From: Aquanectria penicillioides
Lineage: Eukaryota; Ascomycota; Sordariomycetes; Hypocreales; Nectriaceae
Reading direction: 5' to 3'
Assembly: GCA_003415625.1 (NCBI GenBank)
Contig: PYIU01000011.1
Span: forward strand, 2,121,001-2,185,000
DNA: 64,000 bases
In this document: in pieces, positions 11,054 through 23,201 of the stretch
Numbering within the stretch: the stretch's first letter is position 1
Layout: each line of letters opens with the position of its first letter
Made by a program: the position numbers and the translations under genes
The notes under the pieces: model-generated
What the model saw: only the letters and a program-made list of their open reading frames with translations
Databases searched by the model: none
Told to the model about the DNA's origin: nothing

Positions 11054-13788
11054 CCTGAATCATTCTTCCGTCGGCAATGCAATGTCTCAGTCACGGCCTA
11101 TTCCTGAGCTTGGGGCTGCGCCTCGCCCACTCTTGAAGCCATCCAGGGCGTCTCGTGGCGCTCGTAATTCCTTGGTCCAGCATCGATAGAAGACTCTGAG
11201 ACAGGGGAACTCGGACATCACCAACGATGGCTATGAAGTTAAGCTTTGAAGCTGTTTTGACAACGGACAACCCTTAGGCAGCTTTTGGAGGGCAATATCC
11301 AGGGTCCAACCGGTATGCTAGGCGGGCGCACTCTGTCCACAAATCTAGATTTGATGCTCTAACGTGATTGCAGCTTGGCACAAGGGGTTGGGCAGCTCTA
11401 AGCGGCGATGATCTGCATTGCGGGCAGAAGTCTGAATCAACGCTAAAGCCCGCTTATCCGATGCTGCTCGCTTTGTTCTGATTTCTCTACTTCACACGCC
11501 TTGGTAGTTTCTACATTGACCCTTCGCTAAAGCTGTCTGGCTCAATTGCCTTCGGTGCTCAGATTCCACGTGTCAAGCTATGCTCTAAATAACGGAGGAC
11601 GAGGGTTTGTTCGAAGAAAGCCGGAGGCCGAGCAAGTAGTCTGGGTTAGTACAGGACGTTGTTGCCCAGGTATCTCCGAAGCTATGTGCCTAGTGATTGG
11701 GGATTGCCAAAGCCAAGGTGGATTCTGCAAGCAGTCCTCTCGCGCCCCCCCCGAATACTGGCTGCACGCTTCGGAGTCCTAAACTGGAAACTCTCAAGCG
11801 AAAGCTGAGATATGTAACAAAAGGCTACGTTTGCCGGCAGAAATGATCTCGCAGCGGCAGCGTCCAACTACTCAACACACAATGCATTGAATCTGTGCCC
11901 TGCAGTCTCACAGGTAATGGCAGCCTCCAGGTTATTTTTGAGCACAACTGAATCTTCCCACCCTCGAGTCGCTGCGCAAGCCGATGAATCGCCTTTGTGC
12001 CTCGAGTACTCTCCCACCCAGACTTGAATGTACTTCAGTTTGCCAATTGTGACGTTGGAGCCGCGAGTGGGCTTTAGCTCTCTCGCCTCAGCTAGGTGCG
12101 ATTTGGCATCTGGACTTGGCTAGCTGTCGACGCAAACTTTTGACAGCCTCCCATGGGCCAATGCCTCGTCCCCACTGCTGGACAGCAACTATGTAGATGG
12201 AATCCTACCCCCTCAAAGCTGGCATGTAAAAGGGCGATCGGACTTTCATCCCGCAGCGTCGTCCTGGCAACATCTATCTGATAAGATACGCTAACGCCCT
12301 GCGTCCCATCGCATCATTCATCCAAGGGGCGCATAGCTCTTGGGAGCCATCATTCTCCATTGGGAGACATCCGCCCTCTAGCACAGTGACGACATCTGAC
12401 TGTAAGCCATGGGCTTGGAATCCCCAGGGCTAGTATCAGTCCTGGTAAGACTTATCCGCGCCTTCGGTACCGCAACTGTCCCTCTGCGCATCCAATGCTG
12501 ACGCCCGAGGCAAGTTCTAGTATAGCTCGACGCTTAAATTTCATTTGATACCGTGACAGCCGAAGGAACGAAGTTATTTCTCAGCGCAGTCTCAGAGTAA
12601 TCATTAAGAATACTCGTCGGTGAGCCGGCTTTACAGGCTTTATAGTGGAGTCACGAACCGTGCTTCGTGCGAGTTTGGGAGGCTGAGAATCATCCAGGTC
12701 AACACGTTCCGACTCCGTGGGTCACCGCTCAAACATTGCTTCTGCCAGCTCTCATCGTAACCTCCTCCAATGGTTGCAGGCCCATACAGTGGTGTCCCAG
12801 GGGGCCCAGGGTTCACAGCAAACACACGCATCTCCCATACGGGCATTTCGTGCCACTGAAAGGCTCCATATTCTCCACAACTTTCGCCCACACCGGGTAG
12901 ATTTAGCGGTAAATCAGCGGCGAGACTAGGTTCACTCTCGACAAGTGGAGTAGTAGCTCAGCTGATGGAGGTGAGCCTTGTTCAGGTAATTATGTAGAGG
13001 TGCGGCACAGAGTGGCTGGCCCCCTGCTCCACGACGTTGGCGCTGTCCTCCATCTATCTTCGGGGCAGGGCGACAGAAAGGATTCTCTTCCCTGCCTCTT
13101 TATTCAAGTTCGGTGAACTCAGTAGGAACACGGATCCGGATTCGGGGAGCTGCTCGTCCGGACACTTTTCGACAGCACACGCTTGCGCATGTTGGCGGAG
13201 CGCCTCAGCATGCGCATATATACCACCCCCGCCTCTGGAAATTGGCTCCTAGACATGGTTCTTCAATTGCATGCACAATTTGGACATGTGAGATGGATGT
13301 TTGAAATGTCGTTGCTGTTGCAGCTGTCGTAGCAACAAATGTGCAAACAGGCAGAACCTCCGATGGCTCTGAGTGCGTAATCTTGCTACAAGGATGGAGG
13401 TGGATTCCATACATACTTGTGTAACAGTGTGCAGCCGAGCACCTTTGAATACTTCCTATCTTGACAACGCCTGCTCGGACAAATCACGGAGAGATGCAAT
13501 CTCTCATGTAGCAATTGTCCACAAGCGTCCTGTCCCGACCGAATGGAGCATACCCCTGGCGATGCAGGCCTTGTCCAGGCTATTCCCGGGCCAGGCGCAA
13601 GGGTTGAGAGCCCATCACTGGGGTTTTCCTGCATGGAGAATTTTGGTGTTACCCAGTCCCTGCCAGTCGGATTAGACGTAGGGCGGTGCAGTTACCCCGT
13701 GTGAATCAACCTTTATTCCCTAGTGCCCGCGCCAGATGTCGCCATAACCACCCATGAGCATGTTCCCATTCTAAGTGGAGTTCGTATT
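11054..13788. other. Gene-free interval of about 2.7 kb
   Basis: No frame in either strand shows a recognisable family, signal peptide or exon chain; available ORFs are all under 105 codons and mostly use non-ATG starts. Base composition is not unusually AT-rich. No transposon protein, long terminal repeat or tandem array was recognised by eye. Confidence 0.4.
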
Positions 13789-14966
13789 TCACTCCCAACG
13801 CGCTGCAGCCTGTTTTCGGTTCAGGACCTCGGAAGAATTGAGAACATCGAAACTTTGCCTGCTCCCTCGAGCCGTGTCTCGCCTCATGTCGTCCAAGGGG
13901 ATTTCGGACACCGATTCGGCCTTTTGCGGTGTGCTCCCGCCGCGAACTGCGCTTTGTATCGGTCGTTTCTCCTTGACGTGGCGAAGCAGCGGCCGGAGTG
14001 TTGGAATGCTCGGTGCGACGATCACGATATTTTGCTCCACCCTTTGAAAGTAGATAGCAGCAGTCCCACTGGCAAGCAAAAGAAGGGTGCATCGTACAAG
14101 CCCCAGATGACCAAGGGAACTACATTGTAAACTCCAAACACGCAGATTAGCCTCACGCATTGAGAAGCACGCCGAGTTGTTGCTCGACTCACGAGGATCG
14201 ACTCGATCGGTAAACAAGTTCATATATGTCGCCTTGACAATGGTGAACATCGCAGACAGCAGAGTCAACTCTAGCATGAACGTGACTTCTAGCTTTTCTT
14301 GTCGCTTGATCTTCAGCTTCCAAAACACGTTGATTGGGACGACGGCAAGGACCAGGTCGGTAAGGCCGTGAAGGCGTTCACGACGTATGACGAGTCGTTG
14401 AAAATGTCTGCATTCCAGCAATTGCCTTCGATGGACTGATTCCAGAGATACTTTGTAGGCGTGCACTGGACGAAGATGATGATTACGGAGACACCGGCCA
14501 AAATTAACTGAAGGATCACAATGCCGCGGAGCGTTCGTTGTGACAGTGTTTGCGTTCGTCCGACCAATCGTTCGATGAGGATCAAGATGGCAACGTTGGG
14601 TAAGCTGTATGCAAGAATGTTGAACGCTGCTTTCGTTATTCCTGATTGAAATCAAATATTGAAGCCATCACCGAGGACTTACGGTATCCGAGGATCTGCA
14701 GTCTCTTTGTTCGAACCATCCTCCGAGCTCCTCCTGGCTCAGCTAGAATCGCTGCTTTGTGTCGTCCCAACCCAAGGCTTACCGGGGCTTGGACCAAAGC
14801 AGAGGCAACGATGCTATTCAGCTAGAGTGGATGATCCCGATTCTCTTTCATCAGTACAGAAGTTCCTGCTTACCATCGATATAAGGATAAACAAATCATC
14901 CCAACCCGGTCGTCGGAAAACCACTGTTGTTGTGTATAGTTTTGTTGTGATGAACTTCATCATCAT
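13789..14966 (-). pseudogene. Decayed PTH11/rhodopsin-type integral membrane receptor
   Basis: Minus-strand pieces match the fungal seven-helix rhodopsin/PTH11-like family in order: GWDDLFILISM (near 14874), an exon with LGLGRHKAAIL and MVRTKRLQILGY (about 14820-14695), FNILAYSLPNVAILILIERL through QCTPTKYLWNQSIEGNCW, LTDLVLAVVPINVFWKLK, and IVIVAPSIPTLRPLL. The frame breaks near 14363-14368: NAFTA is read in one frame and LTDLVLAV in the next, explained by one missing base. The last intron (GTGAGTCGAGC...CCAG) is also out of phase with its downstream exon, and the first helix is missing upstream. Hence a pseudogene, or a sequence with errors. An intact member lies at 19393-20922. Confidence 0.75.
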
Positions 14967-15810
14967 CCGTGGCTGGGATAGTCGTTGGTGCGGCTGCTAG
15001 AGGGATCCCTGGCGGCGGGCCATTCGCTTGTTGTCTGATCTAGACGACGACCCGCGTGGGTGGATTGAGACTGGATTCCTAGGACGTGGAATTTTTTTCT
15101 TTTTCGGATACATCCGGCATCCCGACCGATTTTGAGAAGTGCAACCAGTGCACGGAACTCCCTTGTCAAGGATGATATCGCAGCGGACTTTCCATTGATG
15201 ACAATTGACACAAGCTCGTCCATCTAGTGCGCCAGCATTGTTAGAATGGTTTGCATACTCAAAGTTGCAACGGTCAGGGAAATTTGGCCTCTTTTGGGGA
15301 TAGAATCAACCTAAATGGGTGCGTACTTATTCTTCGGTCCTTGGCACCCGCCATTTGACCCGACTGTGGAGTCTGAGAGTCAATACTCTCCGGCCAAGCA
15401 ACTATATATGATGCGAAGTCTAGAACCAGTTGACCAAACAGAGTTGCTCAGTTTAGAAGTGCTTGCGGAAAGCAGATAAGGTGTCAATGTCTATGACTCT
15501 ATGGCTTCGCCGAGGCCTCGTCGAGTCAGGAGGATCAATTTGGCCAAACGGAAATATTGGCCAATAGCACCAGGCCAAAGACGAGTCGGAAGTTGCGGGT
15601 CTGTTAATTGCAATAATACCAACCAATCACGGCCGATTTCACACTGGCATCCGATGCCAACATGTAAGGAAGGGCGAGAATGACATGAAGCTGTTTTCAA
15701 CTATACAAATCATAGAACCGCTTCCGAGCCTGGTGTAGCTTTTACCGCTTCGCTGGCAGTGATCTCTAAGATCCCGTAACAATTATTTTGACGTGGCGGC
15801 CACAGATCCA
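14967..15810. other. Intergenic region between two decayed genes
   Basis: About 840 bp. A minus-strand frame at 15223-14963 abuts the receptor remnant but shows no membrane helix or family match. Nothing else recognised. Confidence 0.4.
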
Positions 15811-17134
15811 ATGGGTGAAAGGTTTCAGGTTGCTGGTGGAGCCGACGGCTCGATGCCACAACCTGCAGAGGAATCAAGCACTTCTTCAACCACAGCCAGC
15901 CTGAATTTCGAACCGCCAGAGCTGTCACGGGTAAGTTTGACGACTTGGATAGAATTGGTCATGATTCAAGCTGATTCATAGAGAAGCCGAGAAAACTGCA
16001 CATTGTGATCACTGTCTTCATTTGCTCGTTCAATTGCAGTCTCGGAACGTCAGTCCCATCGGGAGCCTTGGAAGCCATCTCTCAACAATTCAATGTTACC
16101 GATCGTGTTCAACTAACCCTTCTAAACTCCATCAATATGACTGGGTTTGTTCTTGGGCCTCTCCTATTCGGTCCTTTGAGCGAGTACGTTGGACGTCGTC
16201 CAGTTATGATCGGTTCCTTCTCCGGCTATGTCATCTTCATGTTAGCATGCTCTGGGGCCCAAACTATGCAACGCTCATTGTGTTTCGTCTGCTGTGTGGC
16301 ATCTGTGATGCAGCGCCATTCACTGTCACCGGCGCACTCTACGCTGACATTCTCAAGAAACCCTCTGAGCGTGGCACCGCTATTGCTCTCTACCTGGGAA
16401 TAAATACGATTGGAGTACTGGCAGGCCCCATCGTCTCGGGGTTCTCTTCCAAAGTATCTTGGAGATGGCCGTTTTGGACTGCCGCTTTGATCGCATCTCC
16501 GGGTTTGCCCTCAGTGCTAATGCTGCCAGAAACCTTTGCGCCAGTCCTTCGAAACACACAAATCCAGCAACGCCTAGACCGAGGCGATGATCTGGGAGGC
16601 AATGAACTGGCTCAACTACAACCCTTCGATGTTAGAAAAATATTCTTGCGCCCTGTAACCTTGCTAACCTCGGAGCCTGTCCTGTTGCTATCATCTCTTT
16701 ATCTGGCTATGGCATACGCGTGTGCTGTACCTGATGTTCCAAGCTTACCCTATAGTATGGCCATCTCACTTTTCTGGTTGGGCTGGGCATCCTGGGACTC
16801 TGTCTCTCCCGTGGTCGCATCGCTTGGCGGGTTCTTCTTCGGCATAGGATTTCAGCTTATGTTTACGAGCATGCTGAACTTCATTATAGACGTATTCCGT
16901 CACATGTCCGCCTCTGCTCATGCAGGGGCAAGTTGCTTGCGATCTGTCGGCGCGATTTTGGTTCCTCTCGCAGCAAGCTCCATGTATGCCCACCTTGGAA
17001 TTCACTGGGCACCATGTCTCCTCGGGTTTATATCTTTGGCTATGTGAGCTATACCATTGGCCTTTCTTCGGTACGGGGAACGGATATTAGAAAAGAGTAA
17101 ATTTGTATCTAGTTTTAAGGAGGCTAGTGGTTGA
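15811..17134 (+). pseudogene. Decayed MFS drug:H+ antiporter (DHA1-type)
   Basis: Exon 1 (15811-15930) and an intron with GTAAGT donor lead to exon 2 at 15984. DHA1 hallmarks are clear: PSGALEAISQQF, GPLSEYVGRRPVMIG, FRLLCGICDAAPFTVTGALYAD, SWRWPFWTAA and AHAGASCLRS. Damage: a 1-nt frame change in the run GGGGCCC (16254-16260) between MLACSGA and PNYATLIVF; a second change near 16718-16722, where the MAYA / VLYLMFQAYPIV helix is read out of frame; loss of roughly 80-100 residues between helices 7 and 10 near 16755; and an in-frame TGA at 17045-17047, after which AIPLAFLRYGERILEKS continues to 17134. Definitely non-functional as read. Confidence 0.85.
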
Positions 17135-17387
17135 GGGTTGCAGCAAAAGGTGGGAAGGCTACGTGTGAGATGGAGAAAAAAGCAAAGTCCCCAGGTTCCT
17201 CCAAAGTCTAAATTATGGTTGGCGCACAACGCTACGTACCACTTCCCTTAGTGCGAGGGGAACAATGGTGCAGATATAATGATGTTTCAAATTCATCTTT
17301 ATTCATTTCTGGACGTGTCAAGTGTGGTCATCTATTTATTATCGCTGTCGCATTGCAACTGGAGGAACTGGACGAGAATAACCCAGC

Positions 17388-18207
17388 TCATGCAGCAGCC
17401 TGAACCTGAGCCACCACCTTCTCAATGAGCTTGGCGGTTTCATCAGGCTTGGACAGGAATGGACTATGCGATGTCTGCATGGACTCAACGATCCATTCAA
17501 CTCCAGAGCCCTGGATGAAGAGATCCTGAACGGGCAGAGGCAGAGCATTGTCCTCGAGGCAGCGAATGTAGACTCGGCGGCCGTCGTAGTCCTTATCCTT
17601 CCAGCCGATCGTGGCGGGGAACGACTTCATGGCCTTGATGGAGTGGCCTTGCAGAGTCTTAACCATGTCGGTGGCCAGAGCAGGGTCGACGTCCTTGTAG
17701 AAGGTGTCGACGGGGTCCTTGGCTCCCAGCAGACCCGTCTCCTCCTAATTATGCACGTTAGCGTTTCACAAAATTTCCGACAGATGCACTCAGACGTACG
17801 TTAGGCTCGTGCCAGGGCGCCCAGGAGTTGCCGAGCATGGCATATCCGGACACTCCCTCGCTGGGGATAAAGGCTGACAAGTACACGAAACCGACGACAC
17901 CGCCCTTCTCGCCGCGGCTCTCGCGGCTCTTTCTGCTCAGGCTGGTAAGGGCGGCGCTTCCAGGAAAGCCGGCAAACGAGTGCACCACAAACAGCACATC
18001 CTTGTCCTCGTCTAGATGGGGGATGATGACGGATCTCATGTACTCCGAGTCATCGTCCACAACGGCGTCCGGGTTACCAACAGTGCGGAGACCGTAAGCC
18101 TCTGCCGGGAACCCTGCCTCGTGCAGTTTTCCGACAAAGATATCCATGCATGACGGCACGTGGAAAGCGCCTGAAAAGATGATGACGGTTGGCTTGGTGG
18201 ACGACAT
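17388..18207 (-). CDS. Alpha/beta-hydrolase fold enzyme
   Basis: Two exons, 18207-17800 and 17744-17388, with a GTACGT...TTAG intron, give 254 aa. The fold starts at TVIIFSGAFHVPSCM. The nucleophile elbow is VVHSFAG with Ser77; the family's usual first glycine is His, as in many fungal small hydrolases of this type. A TSHSPFLSKP segment near the C-terminus supplies the likely catalytic His. Probable esterase or lactonase acting in the cytosol, with substrate unknown. Codon use is notably GC-rich at third positions compared with the neighbouring decayed genes, and the gene looks intact. Confidence 0.88.
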
Positions 18208-19392
18208 GTTGGGTTAGGGTTGGGAAGATGGGGATGGCACTGATACCGAGTGACTGCATAGATCAAAGGGAAGGCGACTAATTCGCAGGATGAATGAATC
18301 CATTTAAATATGACGACACGTTTGATGCAGGGGCTTGCGCGGGCCCATCCACCGCCCGCTGTTGGTCTGTTGGTCGTTTCTATCTCCCATGTCCTTGTCT
18401 GCGGCAGCGTTCACACCAAGATCCCTGGAAACGGGTCGATAGTGCTGGAATGGGAATGGTTCTTGCGGCTGTTGTGGGTATGTGGATATCTCGTGTGAGT
18501 AGTGCATCGCCGGACCACCAACTAAAACACGGATTGCGCAGGCGATGTGTTCCGGAGGACGAGTATGGGGAACACGAGAGGGGGGAGGGCGGAGCGAGAG
18601 CGCCTGGTGCGGCTAGAAATGGATCATTTAGTTCGTTCCCATGTCTCACCTTGCTGCGGTTGCGTGTCTTGCATTGTCAATATCGTCATTGCTATCGTCA
18701 ACATCATCACCACTATCACCACCGTTGGTGGCGTTTTTGTTTTCAAGCCTAGAATGGAAGCTACATGTCTACCTAGTCTGGCCACGCAAGCGTAAAAGGA
18801 GCGACCAGCATTTCGCTACATGTTTGCTTTTCCTACGGATCACTAAAAGTACTATGTAGGCATGCTCACATACATTTAGGTACCTACTTGACCACGTCTG
18901 TGATAGTGCTCGCACGACACCCTGAAGGTTGCCCGGCCATGCTCGCCTGCGGGATTGGTCGGCAATACGGGTTCCTTGCCCTGAGAGACTAAGGCAGACT
19001 GGAGCGAAGGAATGAAATGAGTGCCCTGACTTGTCTCGACGCCAATGGATAATCAACCCAGTACCCAGTCTGGTGGATCTGCGGATCCATATGCAAGGAT
19101 GTGGAACACGCGGACTGCGTCTGCAGCATCCCACGCAAACGGACCTGCAGCATCCCCTTGTTGGTTCGCATATGTAATCCTTCTAATGTCCTAAGTATGT
19201 TATGTGCGTGCACTATGAACTGACAGGTGGTGCGTTAGCGGGCGTGAAAAATTGACTCGTCTCGGACAGTTCCTCTGCCTCCCATGGTCCACTCTTCCAT
19301 CTGTGTGGCTTCTCTTAGCATTTCGACTTCTGCATCATCGCAATCATCACCAAAGCTCTCCGTACTACGTGGCTGTGGTGGTTGCCGCCGTG
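18208..19392. other. Divergent intergenic region, hydrolase / receptor
   Basis: About 1.2 kb with no supported gene. A short TCA/CAC-rich low-complexity tract lies at about 18675-18725. Should contain both promoters. Confidence 0.45.
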
Positions 19393-20922
19393 ATGGCTTC
19401 GATACGATCGACTGCGCCTGCGGGAGTCGACCTCAGCCAAGATAAACGACCGGCCATCATTGCCGCATCTGTGGTGACATGGATTTTGGCTTTTGCCACC
19501 CTGGTTCTGCGGATCGCGAGCCGGAAGATCAAAGGACTGGATCTCTGGTTGGATGACTGGTTCGTCATCGGTGCATTGGTGCGTTGGTTCATTCAGTGCC
19601 GAACCATCTGTCGCAGATCTCTACAATACTAACTACGCTGTTAGGTTGCTGCTCTTGGCCATGTCTTTGGAATGGCAGGATATGGTTAGTGCACCTGAAT
19701 CCCTGGTTGCACATCGACGACGAGAGAGACAAATCGTTTCGACATTCAAGCGCTGACACGACATTTAGCTACGAGCCGGGGAGTAGGCCAACACGTTTGG
19801 GCTGGAAAGGCGGATGCGACGTACGCCTGGGCACTAGGTCTTTTCATCGCCGAAATCTGTTACACATTCACCCTGTGGTTGACGAAACTGTCCATCCTCG
19901 CATTCTATTGGCGATCATTTGGCGTCTCGCGCTCGATGAGAATACCCATCTGGATACTCTCGGGAGTCGTCAGTGCCTGGGGAATCGCAGTGGTATGTAC
20001 CTGTATCCGCCTTGTAAAACACTGCGATGTGTCAAAGAGCTAACGTTGCCGATTGTCCTATAGTTACTGGTTACCGTCTTGCAATGCATCCCGACCCACG
20101 CTGTATGGAAACGATTCGACCCCGTCGACCCATTGCCAAGTTCTGAATACCACTGCGGCGTTGGACAAATGGCCTTTTTCTATGGAAATGCGGTGCCGAC
20201 CATCATCACCGACGTGTTCTTGATGCTTCTCCCACTACCATACGTTTGGAGACTTCACCTGCCGGCAGGTGGAAAGCTTGCTTTATCCGGAATTTTCTTG
20301 GTCGGCATATTGTAAGTGTCCCAAGTTGTGATTATAACATCGTATGCATTGGTCTGATCTGCTTTTTAGTGTCACGGTTGTGTCCGCTGTCCGACTGGTG
20401 CTTCTCTTGCGAACGAATCTTGTGGATCCCGATATTACATGGAATTTTGTCGACGTTGGAATTTTGACCATTGTCGAAGGAAACATTGCCATTGTTTGTG
20501 GTGAGTCTGCCTTAAGCCGTATCCCATGAACAAGATATTGACCATGCATGCACACAGCCTGTCTTCCATTTGCGAAGCCGGTTTTGAAAAAGATATCCTT
20601 CGGACTCCTCGACTTGACGCCTCTATCGCGCAGCACCCAACGCAAAACCAAGGATACCGGACAAGAGGGCAGAAGTCAAGCTTCCGGCACCTGGGGCCTG
20701 GAAAACTATGGCGCTTCACACGCACACGCGAGAAGTACGAAGCAGACTACCGAAAGTGACGAGCATCCATTTGCACGACTTCAAGATGACGGGTCGGATC
20801 ACAGTCTGGAGCCAGGAAAGCAATCAAACTCGATAAAGATGCACGATATAGTGAGCGAGGGGAGAGGGCCTCCAGGAATCATCGTAACGAGAGACGTCCG
20901 CTTGCAACATCACGCTGTATAA
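19393..20922 (+). CDS. PTH11-like/rhodopsin-domain seven-helix membrane protein
   Basis: Six exons: 19393-19578, 19645-19684, 19769-19992, 20064-20311, 20370-20500 and 20558-20922. All are in phase and give 397 aa. It is an integral plasma-membrane protein of the fungal rhodopsin-domain family (PF20684), some of which act as surface-sensing receptors. Landmarks: LDLWLDDWFVIGAL, WLTKLSILAFYWRSF, LLVTVLQCIPTHAVWKRF, CGVGQMAFFYGN, FLMLLPLPYVWRL, and the C-terminal helix VEGNIAIVCACLPF. The last exon is a hydrophilic cytosolic tail of about 120 residues rich in Ser, Thr, Gln and His. No CFEM domain is visible. Ligand unknown. Confidence 0.92.
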
Positions 20923-21104
20923 TATCAAGAAACCTAAATATACGAAAATGATTTGAGAAATTTAATATTAATGGGCAACTACCTAGAAGTGTTAGGCCTC
21001 ATCCAGATAAAGCTGAAAGAAGTAAAAAAGACTTCCGTCGGTGAAAAGATTGAGGAAGCCGTAGTTCTAGAGACTCCCCATCCAGTCGTGAAAGATGTGC
21101 AAAG

Positions 21105-21169
21105 CCGGTCCGTGAGCGACCGGTCTGCGCAAGATTCGAACTGCCGCCACATCAATCCGTGCAGCGCAG
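21105..21169. other. Two adjacent inverted repeats beyond the receptor/MFS 3' ends
   Basis: CCGGTC (21105-21110) pairs with GACCGG (21118-21123) across a 7-nt loop. Directly after it, CTGCGC (21125-21130) pairs with GCGCAG (21164-21169) across a 33-nt loop. Both stems are perfect. They lie just beyond the MFS stop at 21174-21176 (minus strand), so they would form in its 3' UTR, in the convergent gap with the receptor gene. Function unknown. Confidence 0.4.
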
Positions 21170-21173
21170 GATA

Positions 21174-22878
21174 TCAGGGGTAAAACCTAAACCCTGGGTC
21201 AACGGTGCTTGTAATTCCTTGAGTTGACCGTTGGCCGGTCTCAATGATGTTGGTTTTACGGTCGCGACGGCGATTTTCAAATCGCATCCAGAGCGAGTAT
21301 GTGGCAGTCAAGGAGGCTAAAACGATGCTCATCGCAATGTTGACTCGGAGGGTAGTAATGTACCGAGGCGCCTCCTGGGTGAAGTAAATGTTGCTTGATA
21401 AGAGACCAGCACAGTTGGCGGCCGAAATATACAGGCCACTGGTTACTGCGCGGGCGTTGAGGTTGGGGATGTTGGAAACCGTCCAAGCGGAACCAAGAGG
21501 AGTTCCGGGATAGGCCTATCGGAATACTTGTCAAAATAGGAAGTAAATTGCGGCACTTAGAGGTGACTTACTCCCATAGTACAGAGAAATATAGCAAAGT
21601 AAAGCACCGGGGTATTGTCGGTAGCTACTGTCGCAAGGACAACGTAACCAGCCAAACTTACTATAGCCGACCCTGCAATATGAAGACCACGGTCACGGAA
21701 ATGGTCTGCTGACCGACACCAAGCGACAAGGATGACTGCTCCGGTCAGCGCCGGGGCAACAGTATACTAATGGATCTGTCAGCTGCATTTTGCCATTGAA
21801 CTGATACTGGAAAACGAACCAAATTTGTCTTGATCACACTGTAGCCCAATCGCTTGACAATGATTGCCAGGAAGTTGGCGTTTGACGTCAGAATGGTACC
21901 CGACACAAAGGAAATCACCAGTCGGACATATCCGTGTGGGGTCATGAATTCGCCCAAGGACTCCTTCAGGTTGAACTTCGAATCCAGAGTAGAAACCGAG
22001 TCGTACTCCAGACGTAGGTGGGCGACTTCCTTTTCCTGCTGAGTGAGGAACCAGGCCGTCTGAGTTCCGGATGGCAGAATGCAAAAGGCCACGACGGACC
22101 AGAAAATGGACAAGCTGCCCTCAAGGAAGAACAGGTAAGACCATTGAAAGTATGCCCTGTTTTTTATTTGAAACAAACCATATGCTAGCAGACCCCCAAA
22201 CGCCGAGGATGCGACAAGTGCTGCATAGAAAATTCCGATGCGACTGGCGAGTTCCTTGCGAGTGTACCAAATCGATAGATAGTAAATAACCCTGGCGAAT
22301 TATCAATCAGCGAGATCCACCACGTTGAATGAAGAAAACAGTCTCACGATGCGAGAAATCCAGACTCAAATATGCCCACGAAAACACGACAGACAATCAA
22401 TTGCTGGTAGTTTGTCACAAAGCCGGTCGCCAGAGATGGAGCTCCGAACCCCAACAGCATGCAGGGAATGGTGATCCGAGCACCCAGCTGTTTGGTCAGC
22501 AGGGTTACAAACGGGCCAAATATGATGAACGGAATCTGATAATATGTTAAAACCTGGTTGAACTGGTTTCCAGCCATGTGCAAGTCGTCGGTGAGCCCAG
22601 CCGTGTGGGCATTGGAGATGTTGCTTCGAGCAAGCGAGCTGCGACACGGGTATTGTCAATTCTCCATCGAGGGGAAAGATGTACGAGTTGTCAACTCACT
22701 TGAACAGGTACGCCACCGTCAAAATAGGTAACAAGATCCAATCAGTCTTTCGCTTGAGCGACTTGACAATTGCCGGGTCTAGAGTGAGCTCTGTGTCGCC
22801 AGCATCGGTGTGCCGTCTCTCGAGGTCATCGTCGGCTTTGTTAGAGCTGGTGGGCTCAATTTTGGAAGAAAGATCCAT
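21174..22878 (-). CDS. MFS transporter, anion:cation symporter (Dal5/Tna1-like) family
   Basis: Five exons, 22878-22700, 22638-22348, 22291-21820, 21766-21572 and 21515-21174, give 492 aa with consistent phases. Family marks: the N-terminal helix after KRKTDWILLPILTVAYLF, NSLARSNISNAHTAGL, YQIPFIIFGP, SVIYYLSIWYTRKELASRIG, LFFLEGSLSIFWSVVAF, and the late AYPGTPLGSAWTVSNIPN block. These carriers import small organic anions such as allantoate, nicotinate and other vitamins at the plasma membrane. Divergent from the Zn2Cys6 gene at 23202 with 323 bp between start codons, which suggests the factor controls it. Substrate not predictable from sequence alone. Confidence 0.93.
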
Positions 22879-23201
22879 GGTCGTAGAGAAATCGGGAATA
22901 TGTGAGTCTGCAAGAACTCAACATGATGCCCTTGCAAACCAAAATGACTTCAGTAACAATCCATATTTATACATAAAACTTGGCCGAGGTGAGAAGGCGT
23001 TGAGACATTCACAAATATATCGGCCTTTACCCCACAAGTGCCCGTGAAGCCCCCAGAGTCCCAGTCTCCCAGATAAGCACAACAGGGCTCAGTTTAGCGT
23101 ACGGAGCCTGGCATGATCACCAACGTGAAGATTGGCGACTGATCGGATGTGCCTATCACGCTTTCGGAGATGATCGGCGCAAACTCCATTTACCCACTGA
23201 T
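22879..23201. promoter_or_regulatory. Bidirectional promoter, MFS transporter / Zn2Cys6 factor
   Basis: The 323 bp between the two start codons must serve both divergent genes. No single TATA box or zinc-cluster CGG-N-CCG palindrome stands out by eye. The role is inferred from gene orientation only. Confidence 0.45.

Noticed and set aside
13723..14130. Plus-strand ORF of 135 codons opposite the receptor remnant
   Set aside because: Antisense shadow; conserved helices and splice signals are on the minus strand.
21120..21170. Possible tRNA, because of GTTCGAATC on the minus strand
   Set aside because: The T-loop-like sequence has no proper 5-bp T stem, and no D arm or anticodon arm can be folded; the only stem is the CTGCGC/GCGCAG pair.
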